Shown: positions 9,721-21,133, numbered from the stretch's first letter. The stretch is DNA of 64,000 bases from Lachnospiraceae bacterium 28-4 (GCA_000403275.2 KE159599.1:1039548-1103547); one strand, 5' to 3'. Program-made: numbers and translations. Notes: generated by a model not told the origin, from the letters alone.

Positions 9721-11288
9721 AGAATAACTGAGACCATACAATTCGCATTTTTCTTCTCCCTTTTTTGCATGCCAAAAAGACAGTTTCCACTGCCTGAATT
9801 TTATCTATAAATTTTATCTGATTATGATATCCTGTAGTGGAAAGTCCTTGGCTGCTTTTTGTTGGCCTTACGTTCGTAATGCCTGTCAGGGCGGATGGGC
9901 AATGTATGGCGCAGTATAAGTGCTTTCAAATGGGATGGGCCGATTTTATTGCGGAAGTATTCCTTGCATATTTTTGCCGCATATGTATGATTGATCTGCC
10001 GGGCGTGTTTTTTCCCCGGTTTCACTTCAGGCTTCAACTGACTGGTAATCATGTGGCTGAAGTTGTACATGGTAAGCCTTGCAAAGATCTCCTGCATCAT
10101 AAGGTCCATCTTTTTTGAATGGAAATGGAGCAGCGAAAGGGCATATTTTAATTCCCGGAAAGAAGTCTCTATCCCCCAGCGCAGCTTGTACAGCTCTTTG
10201 ATTTCCGATAAGCCAAAGCGTCCTTCCGGCAGGTTCGTAAGGAGGTATACCGGTTCCCCCTCCTGCAGGTCGTTGCCGCATCTGACCACCCTCATGGGCT
10301 GGAAGTGGTAAGTGGGGGAGTCCTTGGAAACATAGGAAAAGCAGCGGTTGCCAGGCCGGTATCCCTCCCCCAGCATTCTGGCGCGGCTCTTGTTTCCCTT
10401 GAAGGAATTGGCATGGGCTATTTTGCAGGTGAATGGAAGGTCAAACTCCTTTTGCTCCGGGAAGTCTGCCTTTGCAAGGAACCCCCAGTTGCTGGAAGGC
10501 TTTTTGACCCGGATGACAAACGGGATGCCGCGGGCCTCGAGGTCGGCAACCATCTGGAAGGATTCATAGCCGCGGTCCCCGATGATGATGGAATGCCCCG
10601 GGTCGCTGAGCCGGTCCAGCATAGGCTTCAGCGCCGCCTGCTCCCCCGGCTTCTTCCCGGGATGGACGGCCGCGTCCACATACAGGCCGTCCATAAGGTC
10701 ATAAAGGGCATTCATATGTACGCAGTTCCATCCCTTCTTTCCGGCGCCGTTAAAGAGATAAGAGGAAGCATCCTTTTCGTTCCTGGGGGTATAAATCGTG
10801 GACCCATCCACAGCCAGCAGGCGGTATCCCTTCCAGCGGGTCCCTTTATACTGGGCGGTAAAAGTACGGAAAAGCATATAGAGCGCATCGGGCTTTATCT
10901 TTAAGCGCTGCTGGTAGAAGGCAGAAGGGGAAGGGCAGTCCGGGCTGTCATGAAAATAATCGGTGAGTTCGTTGCGGATGGTGCTGCCTTCCATCTGGAG
11001 AAGGAAGCGCAGCATGGTAGGGAAGTCGAGTTTTTTTCTGCGGGTAAAATCGGTTTTGCTGTTCCAGACGAATTGTTCTTTCTGGTCGGATATGTGCCTG
11101 ATGGCCTTCCTAAGGCTGGCCTTAATATGTGTGATATGTTTCATGGAGTCCTCCTTGGTATGTTTTCATCAAGGGCTCCGCCACACATTTTTGATGATTT
11201 GTCAATACCTTTTTCAAAAAAAGCAAAATAATACCGAAGCAATCGCTGTGATCACTTCGGTATTACAAAGCCTAACTTAATGACATTA
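9698..11288 (-). mobile_element. IS4-family insertion sequence, apparently intact
   Basis: The element has perfect terminal inverted repeats (23 bases, or 25 with flanking bases) and a 10-base direct repeat GGCAGGAACC on both sides, which fits the 7-13 base target duplications of IS4 elements. It contains one full-length transposase. It inserted into the debris downstream of the ATPase remnant. The perfect ends and duplication suggest a recent insertion. A hairpin inside the right end (ACCGAAG.../...CTTCGGT, 11233-11262) may shield the transposase from outside transcription. Confidence 0.93.
9822..11144 (-). CDS. IS4-family DDE transposase
   Basis: 440 residues and complete. The catalytic residues are Asp in LLAVDGSTIY (about 116), Asp in IIIGDRGYES (about 190) and Glu in the IS4 Y-(2)-R-(3)-E-(6)-K signature YKLRWGIETSFRELKYAL. 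The start follows a GGAGGACTCC-type region, with AAGGAGGAC just upstream of the ATG. Length and motifs match an active cut-and-paste enzyme. The C-terminal basic tail (RKANKKQPRTFHYRIS) is typical. Confidence 0.95.
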   Translation of the reverse strand: MKHITHIKASLRKAIRHISDQKEQFVWNSKTDFTRRKKLDFPTMLRFLLQMEGSTIRNELTDYFHDSPDCPSPSAFYQQRLKIKPDALYMLFRTFTAQYKGTRWKGYRLLAVDGSTIYTPRNEKDASSYLFNGAGKKGWNCVHMNALYDLMDGLYVDAAVHPGKKPGEQAALKPMLDRLSDPGHSIIIGDRGYESFQMVADLEARGIPFVIRVKKPSSNWGFLAKADFPEQKEFDLPFTCKIAHANSFKGNKSRARMLGEGYRPGNRCFSYVSKDSPTYHFQPMRVVRCGNDLQEGEPVYLLTNLPEGRFGLSEIKELYKLRWGIETSFRELKYALSLLHFHSKKMDLMMQEIFARLTMYNFSHMITSQLKPEVKPGKKHARQINHTYAAKICKEYFRNKIGPSHLKALILRHTLPIRPDRHYERKANKKQPRTFHYRIS

Positions 11289-11290
11289 GG
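11266..11290. repeat. IS4 element right terminal inverted repeat
   Basis: Exact reverse complement of 9696-9720. It is followed directly by the second copy of the flanking duplication. Confidence 0.93.
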
Positions 11291-11610
11291 CAGGAACCTC
11301 TTTATTCTGCCTGAAATATTTTTCAGACAATTCCAAATCCTGTCTCCAGACTGTCCCGCATGTCCGGTCCACATGCTGCGGGCAGCATTATTGTACACAC
11401 AATTCATGCAGGAAGATTTCTATTTGACTGCACAGTTCAGTTGACAGCAGTATGCGGTCAGCGAAAAGAAAGTGCCGTAATGGTGTTTATACTGTCGAAA
11501 TTAAAATGCTTTTTCCGTCTACTACAAAGTGCCGCGTTACAGTATTATCCGGTACCATTCAAAACAAAAATTGTTGTCAATTTGTTGTCAACAAACTCTA
11601 AAAGTGATAA
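11291..11610. other. 320-base gene-free stretch, probable old transposon end
   Basis: No coding frame is supported. Rejoining the sequence either side of the IS4 element gives several loose repeats of the form CAGACAATTC / CAGACTGTCCC / GACAATTCTGAAAA, as seen at the multi-repeat ends of TniB-type transposons. This is an inference, and the stretch may simply be decayed DNA. Near 11567-11590 there is a short TTGTTGTCAA direct repeat. Confidence 0.4.
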
Positions 11611-11847
11611 AATATCCAGTAAATATGCGGCTTTCCGGCTCCACACTTCTTTGTCATGCATAAGAATTCCCCCCATTTGGACGGAGCCTACGCCGCTTTT
11701 GGCAAAGTCATCGAAGGCATGGAACATGTGGACAATATCGCAGAAACGAAGACCGATTATTCCGACCGCCCTATGGCTCCGCAAGTCATGAAAACTGTCA
11801 CCGTGGAAACTTTCGGCACCGAATATCCGGAACCGGAAAAGGTTTAA
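11611..11847 (+). pseudogene. Peptidyl-prolyl isomerase (cyclophilin) C-terminal remnant
   Basis: The frame after a stop (TAA just before 11611) reads ...PHFFVMHKNSPHLDGAYAAFGKV, the C-terminal half of a cyclophilin, and ends in the usual VETFGTEYPEPEKV. About 75 residues remain of the usual 170 or so. The N-terminal half, with the catalytic Arg of the FHRV motif, is missing. No start or ribosome site is seen. Loss probably accompanied the neighbouring mobile-element activity. Part could be read from the ATG at 11656, but it would not fold as an enzyme. Confidence 0.85.
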
Positions 11848-11990
11848 GTTCATATTTTGTTCATATTACTTTAAAAAAAACTTCAATTCATTATCATTCT
11901 TTAGACATTTCTTTCTCATATACTAAATTCATAAGATAAATACATGAGAGCCAGAGTTAATTGATTTTTTAAATAACTTTTTCATAATAA

Positions 11991-12020
11991 ATGCCAGGTA
12001 AAGTCAACTTTACCTGGCAT
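11991..12020. terminator. Hairpin after cyclophilin remnant
   Basis: A perfect 12-bp stem (ATGCCAGGTAAA with its complement) around a six-base loop, followed by CCTCCCTTTT. It could end the old cyclophilin transcript on the plus strand. Confidence 0.6.
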
Positions 12021-12067
12021 CCTCCCTTTTAGAAGACTTTTTTCTCAAACTTTTGCTCCATTTCATA

Positions 12068-12133
12068 TTGACATACGGCACTTTACCGTAATAAAATATA
12101 TTCATTACAAAGAGCGTAATAACATGCGCTCTT
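12068..12133 (+). promoter_or_regulatory. Promoter and leader hairpin of the symporter gene
   Basis: TTGACA (12068-12073) and TAAAAT (12092-12097) are 18 bases apart. The early transcript can form AAGAGCG (12110-12116) with CGCTCTT (12127-12133), followed by ATTTTTAT and then the strong ribosome site AAGGAGGTG. The hairpin could attenuate the gene, although the loop is short and the stem only 7 bp. Confidence 0.5.
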
Positions 12134-12183
12134 ATTTTTATGAAGGAGGTGCATCATGGTATCGCAGGATGCCATGAAAATGT

Positions 12184-13632
12184 ATGAATGGATTTATTCA
12201 AATCGTAACAAATATCAACAGCGTCCTGAACAATTTTATCTGGGGGCCTGTCATGCTCGTTATTTTCCTTGCGGTAGGACTTATGTTTACGTTAAGAACC
12301 AAAGTATTTCAAATCTCCCACTTCAAATACTGGATCGATGTGACATTTCTCCAGCTTTTCAAAAAAGATTCGGCACATGTACGGAAAACAGACGACAAAC
12401 ACGCCATTTCCCAGTTTCAGTCACTCTGTACCGCGCTGGCGGCGACAATAGGCGTAGGAAATATTTCGGGGGTGGCGATCGCCCTCGCACTTGGCGGCCC
12501 AGGTGCTATCTTCTGGATGTGGCTTTCCGCCTTTCTTGGCATGATGACAAATTATGCGGAAAATACCCTCGGCATTAAATATCGTTATAAAAACGAAAAA
12601 GGCGACTGGGTCGGCGGCGCTATGATCTATATCGAAAAAGGATTGGGCTGGAAATGGCTCGCCGTCATCTTTTCCATTTTCTGCGTCTTAGCTTCCTTCG
12701 GCATAGGCAATATGTCGCAGGGAAACGAAATCGCCAACGGACTATATAACTCTTTTTCCGTTCCTAAATGGGCAACTGCGCTCATCGTTATGCTTCTGGC
12801 CGGCCTCGTTATCGTAGGCGGCATCAAGCGCATTGCCTCCGTAACGGAAAAATTAGTGCCTTTTATGGCGGTTACATATATCCTTGGCGCCCTTATCGTT
12901 ATTTTCTCTAATGCTTCCGCCGTTCCCGGAGCCTTCGGCGCTATTTTTAGCAACGCTTTCCGATTTTCTTCCGTAGGGGGCGGTTTGGCAGGATTTACCG
13001 TTATGGTCGCTATGAGAAGGGGAATTTCCAGAGGTGTATTCTCCAATGAGGCCGGTCTTGGCTCTTCCGTCATGGTTCACTCCGCTTCCAATGTAAAAGA
13101 ACCTGTCGTTCAGGGAATGTGGGGCATTTTTGAGGTATTCGCGGACACGCTGGTAGTATGTACACTGACCGCGCTCACGATCCTGACCTCCGGCGTTTAT
13201 GATTATACGGAATACGCAAAATATGTCGGTACGGATCTTCCGGAAACTTTAAAAAGCGGCGTCGCCCTTACCAGCGCGGCATTCGAATCCGTATTTGGTT
13301 CCATCGGGGGCGGGTTTATTTCCGTTGCGGTTATGTTATTCGCCTTTTCCACCATCCTTGGCTGGTCCTATTACGGAGAGCGGGGCATCGAATATTTATT
13401 CGGCCTGAAAGCCGTTCCCGTTTATAAGCTGGTTTTCATCCTTATTATTTTCATCGGCTGCAACGCTTCCTTAAAGCTGGTAGTGGATATTTCGGATACT
13501 TTCAACGGTTTTATGGCGTTGCCCAACCTGATCGCCGTCAGCCTGTTGTCCGGCCAGGTTATCGCTATGACAAAAGAATATATTTCCAAAGTCAAAGCGG
13601 GCAAAGAGACGGTTAATGGGGACGAACTCTAA
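12184..13632 (+). CDS. Alanine/glycine:cation symporter (AgcS family)
   Basis: 482 residues with about 10-11 hydrophobic segments. Family motifs include SQFQSLCTALAATIGVGNISGVAIAL (seen as QSLCTALAATIGVGNISG) and SNEAGLGSSVMVHSAS. It should take up alanine or glycine with Na+ or H+. The start is uncertain. The strong AAGGAGGTG site feeds an ATG at 12156 in another frame, giving MVSQDAMKMYEWIYS, while the symporter frame opens at 12184 (MNGFIQIVTN) with only a weak site. Removing one base near 12201 would join the two as MYEWIYSIVTNIN, so a frameshift or translational coupling is possible. A strong terminator follows. Confidence 0.88.
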   Translation: MNGFIQIVTNINSVLNNFIWGPVMLVIFLAVGLMFTLRTKVFQISHFKYWIDVTFLQLFKKDSAHVRKTDDKHAISQFQSLCTALAATIGVGNISGVAIALALGGPGAIFWMWLSAFLGMMTNYAENTLGIKYRYKNEKGDWVGGAMIYIEKGLGWKWLAVIFSIFCVLASFGIGNMSQGNEIANGLYNSFSVPKWATALIVMLLAGLVIVGGIKRIASVTEKLVPFMAVTYILGALIVIFSNASAVPGAFGAIFSNAFRFSSVGGGLAGFTVMVAMRRGISRGVFSNEAGLGSSVMVHSASNVKEPVVQGMWGIFEVFADTLVVCTLTALTILTSGVYDYTEYAKYVGTDLPETLKSGVALTSAAFESVFGSIGGGFISVAVMLFAFSTILGWSYYGERGIEYLFGLKAVPVYKLVFILIIFIGCNASLKLVVDISDTFNGFMALPNLIAVSLLSGQVIAMTKEYISKVKAGKETVNGDEL

Positions 13633-13662
13633 AAACGCTGGCGGATGATTATCTTTTATTTA

Positions 13663-13701
13663 AAGGGTATTCCAAATACCATGATGCCTTGGAATACCCT
13701 T
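13663..13701. terminator. Bidirectional terminator between symporter and PTS operon
   Basis: AAGGGTATTCCAA pairs perfectly with TTGGAATACCCTT around a 13-base loop. T-rich sequence follows on the plus strand, and A-rich sequence (T-rich on minus) lies on the other side. It serves the convergent symporter and IIA genes. Confidence 0.88.
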
Positions 13702-13708
13702 TTCAATA

Positions 13709-14215
13709 TTACCTTATGATTTTTTGCCCTCTTTGCACTTTATTCATTGTCTGAAACTGAATCTTCTTACCATTGTCATCCGTCACTATCAACATAACGG
13801 ACATATCGTACTGCACACTTAATTTTTTCAACGAGACTTCCACAATCGGCTCTCCCGCACGTACCTTATCCCCCTGCTTTTTATCCAACAGGCAAAAACC
13901 ATCCCCCTTTGCATTGACTGTCCCGATACCAATATGCACCAAAAGCTCTGCGCCATTCTTCATACGGATCCCGAAAGCATGTCCTGTGGGAAAGAGTACA
14001 GCCAGTTCCCCATTGGCAGGCGCGCAAATCACAACTTTGCTTCCCTCATAACAAAAGGCCGTGCTTTCTCCCATCATTTTTCCGGCAAATACCGGATCAG
14101 ATACAGATGCCACATCAATCATGGTTCCGTCCGCCATTGCAACAATATCATTATCACCGCAGGAAACAGGGGGTAGCTCTTTATCCTGTGTTATTTTTTT
14201 CCACACTTGAAACAT
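13709..14215 (-). CDS. PTS glucose-type IIA component
   Basis: 168 residues of the Crr/EIIA-Glc fold. The substrate-side His is in FPTGHAFGI and the active phospho-His in ELLVHIGIGTV, followed by GDGFCLLDKKQGDKVRAGEPI, all at normal spacing. It supplies the IIA function missing from the IIBC protein encoded upstream in the same operon, so a three-domain BglP is split here. An AGGTAAAAATT stretch precedes the ATG. It is last in the operon bglG-IIBC-GH1-IIA. Confidence 0.94.
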   Translation of the reverse strand: MFQVWKKITQDKELPPVSCGDNDIVAMADGTMIDVASVSDPVFAGKMMGESTAFCYEGSKVVICAPANGELAVLFPTGHAFGIRMKNGAELLVHIGIGTVNAKGDGFCLLDKKQGDKVRAGEPIVEVSLKKLSVQYDMSVMLIVTDDNGKKIQFQTMNKVQRGQKIIR

Positions 14216-14224
14216 AATTTTTAC

Positions 14225-17082
<2,858 letters not shown>

Positions 17083-17153
17083 AAACTTCTCCTTCTCCTT
17101 CGTTTTTATACAAACAGACTGTCGCGATCAATCTGTAATTGCCAAATGTATCT

Positions 17154-17996
17154 CTATGATTCCTGGTCACAATTTTCCCTTGAACAGACACGATTAATAT
17201 GAAGTATCAGATAGAGCATTTCTTCTTTATGAATATTCTGATTAAACTTACTTTCCAGATACCGAACTATAATGACAGCCGCGGAATATTCCTTCGGACA
17301 CTGCTCTATCATAGCATCCAACAACCCACTATTCCCGCTTTCTATACATTCTCCTTTGGTAAGCCGCTGTAAAAAATAATGTATATGTGTAGCATAACGG
17401 GCATAATTTGCCGTATTCCGATTGATGGATATGCCAAAAGCATTTTCAACAATTTTTGTAATATGTTCAATAATTTTTTCAGCATCTAAAATTTCCTGAT
17501 GCTTATGGGGAGTCATTTCATTATTAATAATATTAATTGCGATACCTGCCGCTTCCGTACGCGGAATGGCCGTATGCAAACGATAATTAATTAATTTAAC
17601 CGCGTCTTGGGCAATCATAAACTCTTTCGCATAAATCTGTTGCAAATCATAAGTCATTGGATATTGTATATGAATATTTTTTTCCATCCTCTCAACGCAA
17701 AATGCAATATGATCCGAAAGGGTAAATACCATATTAGGATTAAACAAAGTATCTATCTGATTCCGGCAGACATCGGCAATCTCAGAAGAAACCAGAATGA
17801 TTTCATCACTTATATGATCGAACAAAGAAATATTTCTTATATCTACACTGTAGTATGTTCGTTCGATCTTTGATAAGTCTTTTAATTCATAAGGCATCGT
17901 TGGAAAACCAACACCTTTACCATAGATAATCAGCTCTTCTAAATTGTTATCTACAGCAAGTGCAAAATTATTATTGATTTTTTTTATAATCCTCAT
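17154..17996 (-). CDS. licT: Transcriptional antiterminator, BglG/LicT family
   Basis: 280 residues from MRIIKKINNNFALAV, with AGAGGAAAAATT ahead of the ATG. The longer frame from 18050 runs through the leader terminator and is not used. The RNA-binding CAT domain (1-55) is followed by PRD1 (65-165, His in SDHIAFCVER and YRLHTAIPRTE) and PRD2 (175-280, His in THIHYFLQR and LILHINRV). When sugar is present it binds the RAT hairpin in its own leader and prevents termination. Regulation is by IIB and HPr phosphorylation of the PRD histidines. It is the first gene of the bgl operon. Confidence 0.94.
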   Translation of the reverse strand: MRIIKKINNNFALAVDNNLEELIIYGKGVGFPTMPYELKDLSKIERTYYSVDIRNISLFDHISDEIILVSSEIADVCRNQIDTLFNPNMVFTLSDHIAFCVERMEKNIHIQYPMTYDLQQIYAKEFMIAQDAVKLINYRLHTAIPRTEAAGIAINIINNEMTPHKHQEILDAEKIIEHITKIVENAFGISINRNTANYARYATHIHYFLQRLTKGECIESGNSGLLDAMIEQCPKEYSAAVIIVRYLESKFNQNIHKEEMLYLILHINRVCSRENCDQES

Positions 17997-18031
17997 AATT
18001 TTTCCTCTAAACAGATACAATTTTCCTAAAC

Positions 18032-18101
18032 AAAAAAACCTCGCAGACACACTCTAATACTCTAAGTACTATAAGTGATGCCTCCGAGGAGTTACAACCT
18101 T
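18032..18101 (-). promoter_or_regulatory. RAT antiterminator site overlapping a leader terminator
   Basis: Read on the minus strand, GGTTGTAACTCCTCGGAGGC...CAC (18073-18101) resembles the LicT/BglG RNA target GGATTGTTACT...AGGCAAAACC. Its 3' half overlaps the terminator arm CCTCG (18085-18089), which pairs with CGAGG (18039-18043) ahead of seven Ts. The two folds exclude each other, as in known RAT leaders. The leader lies between the promoter and the antiterminator gene. Confidence 0.8.
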
Positions 18102-18116
18102 ATCTTTTATTGTTGT

Positions 18117-18145
18117 AGTATAGCAAATCAAAAATATAATGTCAA
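18117..18145 (-). promoter_or_regulatory. Promoter of the beta-glucoside operon
   Basis: TTGACA (18140-18145) and TATACT (18117-18122) on the minus strand with a 17-base spacer, one base from the full consensus. Transcription would begin near 18110, just upstream of the RAT. Confidence 0.85.
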
Positions 18146-18207
18146 GCCATTTTCCGGAAAAATCATGTGTGGCATGAAAAGCTGATTTCCTTAACTTTTT
18201 CTTCTAT

Positions 18208-19032
18208 TTACATCCATGTCCTGTCATCAAACGAATAATGATTCCCCTGGTTTCCCTGGTTCATTTGCTGCTGGAGCAAATCCGTCTTCATCCCCTTAAT
18301 CACTACTCCAAGAATAACAACGGAGATGCCAAAATTAATAATCCAGAAATACGGAATAGTAAAGGGCAGCCATGAAACACAGGCCTTAATCAGCAATGGA
18401 AGCACCCTGCTGTAAATGCCAAGCAAATACAACTGCCCGAAGGTGAGCTGGTATTTCATAGAGGATGCCACGATCATCCCGATCAGGGCCACAAACAAAA
18501 CGCCGAAGAAAAACAGCATAGTCATAACGACATACGTAATAATCATGACAACTACAATAATAAAATACATGGAAGGCACCAATGCCTCAAGATCATCTTT
18601 TGAAAAATTGATTCCTAATTCGTCAAACCGATACTGCTGCATCGCGCTGCTGGAATTTTTTATAATTACTTTCTCAGAATCCATCAGTATAACATTGATA
18701 TAACCGGCATAATATGACTCCATCTCCGACGCATCATAAAATACCTCATCCGGGTTCGTATCCACCCAAATGCAGTTACTGCCGTCATCAATCTGCACTA
18801 TTTCATCTACCCATAAAACCCCATTGCTCAGTTCAAAATCCGGCACTTCTTCCCGAATCATAGCCCCCAGCCCCGAACCCAGCTGGAAAAATGGAACGAT
18901 AATGGTCAGCACAAAATAAATGAGCATAACGACAATGGCAAATAAGAAAACCTTCGATTTCCTATTATTCAGAAATTCCTTATAGCTCTTAAAACTATAA
19001 ACGGACAATGACATTTCTCGAAATATATTCAT
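18208..19032 (-). CDS. DUF1189 membrane protein
   Basis: 274 residues. An N-terminal membrane segment (FLFAIVVMLIYFVLTIIVPF, about 30-50), an extracellular region of about 100 residues and four more hydrophobic segments (160-255) match DUF1189. The C-terminus is Gln/Asn-rich (LLQQQMNQGNQGNH). The function of the family is not established. It is transcribed alone or behind the aldolase gene, from which it is separated by about 80 bases. The ribosome site GAGGGAGAAAAAGG precedes the ATG. Confidence 0.8.
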   Translation of the reverse strand: MNIFREMSLSVYSFKSYKEFLNNRKSKVFLFAIVVMLIYFVLTIIVPFFQLGSGLGAMIREEVPDFELSNGVLWVDEIVQIDDGSNCIWVDTNPDEVFYDASEMESYYAGYINVILMDSEKVIIKNSSSAMQQYRFDELGINFSKDDLEALVPSMYFIIVVVMIITYVVMTMLFFFGVLFVALIGMIVASSMKYQLTFGQLYLLGIYSRVLPLLIKACVSWLPFTIPYFWIINFGISVVILGVVIKGMKTDLLQQQMNQGNQGNHYSFDDRTWM

Positions 19033-19115
19033 CCTTTTTCTCCCTCATACTACAAATAACGGACAGCCCGCCAAGCGTTCTGCCCATTATTTGCTGCTTT
19101 ATATCAACTCTGTTT

Positions 19116-19979
19116 TTAAGCTTTGCCTACGGAACCGAATAATTCCATTTTTTCTTTTACCGTCTGCTTGATCGCTTCAAAGCCGGGCGCTAACAGCTTA
19201 CGGGGATCAAATCCCTTGCCCTGCTGATCTTTTCCATCTTCAATATACTTACGTGTAGCCGCTGCAAAGGAAAGCTGGCATTCAGTATTTACGTTGATTT
19301 TAGCTACGCCCAGGGAAATCGCTTTTTGGATCATATCCGCCGGGATGCCTGTACCGCCGTGAAGTACCAGAGGCATTTCGCCTGTCAGCTGCTGGATCGC
19401 ATCCAATGTTTCAAAGGACAAACCTTTCCAGTTTTCCGGATATTTGCCATGGATATTGCCGATGCCTGCTGCCAGGAAGTCGATACCGAGGTCTGCAACA
19501 GCCTTGCATTCCTTCGGATCTGCGCATTCGCCCATACCTACAACACCGTCTTCTTCTCCGCCGATAGAACCAACTTCCGCTTCCACGGAAACACCTTTAT
19601 CATGTGCTGCTGCAACAACTTCTTTTGTTTTCGCTACATTTTCATCGATCGGGTAATGGGAGCCATCGAACATAACGGAGGAAAATCCCGCTTCGATACA
19701 TTTATAGCAGTGTTCATAGCTGCCGTGATCCAAATGAAGAGCTACCGGAACCGTGATGTTCTGATCTTTGATCAATCCGTTTACCATGCCAACGATTACA
19801 TCATATCCGCCCATATACTTGCCTGCTCCTTCGGAAACGCCAAGAATAACAGGGGAATTATTTTCCTGAGCCGTCAAAAGAATTGCCTTTGTCCACTCAA
19901 GATTGTTGATGTTGAACTGTCCTACCGCATAGTGGCCAGCTTTTGCTTTTTGAAGCATTTCTGTTGCTGATACTAACAT
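19116..19979 (-). CDS. fba: Class II fructose-bisphosphate aldolase
   Basis: 287 residues from MLVSATEMLQKAKAGHYAVG. This start has TGGAGGTAAATAAA upstream, and the longer frame is rejected. The zinc ligands are in ALHLDHGSYEH and LVLHGGTGIP, with the catalytic Asp in the first motif. NVNTECQLSFAAA binds the substrate phosphate. It splits fructose-1,6-bisphosphate into two trioses. TATAAT occurs at about 20023-20028 on the minus strand, so a private promoter between it and the lipid kinase gene is likely. A second, more distant class II aldolase is at 34808. Confidence 0.94.
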   Translation of the reverse strand: MLVSATEMLQKAKAGHYAVGQFNINNLEWTKAILLTAQENNSPVILGVSEGAGKYMGGYDVIVGMVNGLIKDQNITVPVALHLDHGSYEHCYKCIEAGFSSVMFDGSHYPIDENVAKTKEVVAAAHDKGVSVEAEVGSIGGEEDGVVGMGECADPKECKAVADLGIDFLAAGIGNIHGKYPENWKGLSFETLDAIQQLTGEMPLVLHGGTGIPADMIQKAISLGVAKINVNTECQLSFAAATRKYIEDGKDQQGKGFDPRKLLAPGFEAIKQTVKEKMELFGSVGKA

Positions 19980-20056
19980 TTTATTTACCTCCATGTGAAT
20001 TTTTAAAATAACCTGCATTTATTATAATACATTCTTTTTAAAAAGGAAATAGTTTC

Positions 20057-21007
20057 TTATTTTTCCGGTATTCTTATTTTCACCGCCTGTTTTCTGTTTG
20101 TGATTTCCACCTTTTTATGGCAGCCTCCAAATTCCCCGTCCGTAGTCCATGGAATCTCTTCTTCGGATTCCAAAACTATTTTCTCCGTTTTAAAACAATA
20201 CATATGATCCGTATTGATCCTGCGGTTCAGCAGCGCGGCTATAATTGCATTTAACTCTAACGGGTTGGATGGCTTGCGGATCAATGTTACTTCAAATTCC
20301 CCATCATCCAGTTCCACATACTTTCCTGTAATGCGTTTAAAGCCTCCTACCGAAATGGAATTCGTCACCATGCCGAAAATAAATTCGTCCTCTATCACTT
20401 CGTCCTTATCGGTCCATTCCCTATGGTTCCCTTCCTCGTCTTCCTTCTCCGTTCTGTTTCGATAAGTTATTTTGAAACGATAGGATTTAATAGAAGAAAG
20501 GCGTTTCATTCCTTCCAATATATAAGCCATATGCCCCAGTACATTTTTAATCTCCTGGCTGGTCTCATAAGACACATCCGTAAACATGCCGAAAGCAGCG
20601 ATATAAACAAAGCTCTCTCCGTTGATTTCTCCTATGTCACAGGCGTAGTCCCGGCCATTTGCAATGGCTTCGGCAGCCTTCACCATGTTCTTTGGTATCC
20701 CGAGGCTTTTTGCAAAATCATTGGTACTGCCCGCCGGTATATAGCCGATGGGAATCTGCTTCTGGCATTTCATCATGCCGTTCACCACCTCGTCTAATGT
20801 GCCATCCCCTCCGCTGCATACCACCAGGTCATAATCTTCCTTCTTATCCCGGACAGCCCGCACGGCATCTCCTTCCTTTTGCGTAGGGTATACCGTGATT
20901 TCGTATCCCGCTTTTGCAAAAATATTGATAATATCGCATAACTTATTCTTTATTTTCGCCTTTCCCGCCCGGGGATTAAAAACAAATAGTATTCTTGTTT
21001 CTTCCAT
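20057..21007 (-). CDS. Diacylglycerol kinase-family lipid kinase (YegS/DgkB-like)
   Basis: 316 residues. The nucleotide-binding DAGK_cat domain starts ILFVFNPRAGKAK and has the signature VCSGGDGTLDEVVNG. A C-terminal beta domain ends ITNRKQAVKIRIPEK. It should phosphorylate diacylglycerol or a similar lipid at the inner membrane face using ATP. AGAGGTATTGCC precedes the ATG. It is downstream of the HPr-like gene, separated from it by a strong terminator, so it is probably a separate unit. Confidence 0.9.
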   Translation of the reverse strand: MEETRILFVFNPRAGKAKIKNKLCDIINIFAKAGYEITVYPTQKEGDAVRAVRDKKEDYDLVVCSGGDGTLDEVVNGMMKCQKQIPIGYIPAGSTNDFAKSLGIPKNMVKAAEAIANGRDYACDIGEINGESFVYIAAFGMFTDVSYETSQEIKNVLGHMAYILEGMKRLSSIKSYRFKITYRNRTEKEDEEGNHREWTDKDEVIEDEFIFGMVTNSISVGGFKRITGKYVELDDGEFEVTLIRKPSNPLELNAIIAALLNRRINTDHMYCFKTEKIVLESEEEIPWTTDGEFGGCHKKVEITNRKQAVKIRIPEK

Positions 21008-21084
21008 GGCAATACCTCTGCTCTCCTCAATATCCTATTTTCTTATGCCTCATGCCATTAGACGCACAATCCGGCATTAAAAAC

Positions 21085-21126
21085 GGGAGCATCCGAAGAC
21101 GCTCTTTTGCGCCCGCTCATGCTCCC
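21085..21126 (-). terminator. Terminator of the rapZ-whiA-HPr genes
   Basis: On the minus strand GGGAGCAT and ATGCTCCC pair around a 26-base loop, then GTTTTTAA. It follows the HPr-like stop at 21134. Confidence 0.82.
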
Positions 21127-21133
21127 TTTCACC

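Noticed and set aside
12156-12578. 140-residue open frame after the strong ribosome site before the symporter
   Set aside because: Beyond about residue 15 it overlaps the symporter in another frame with non-protein-like composition; only the start region is considered relevant.
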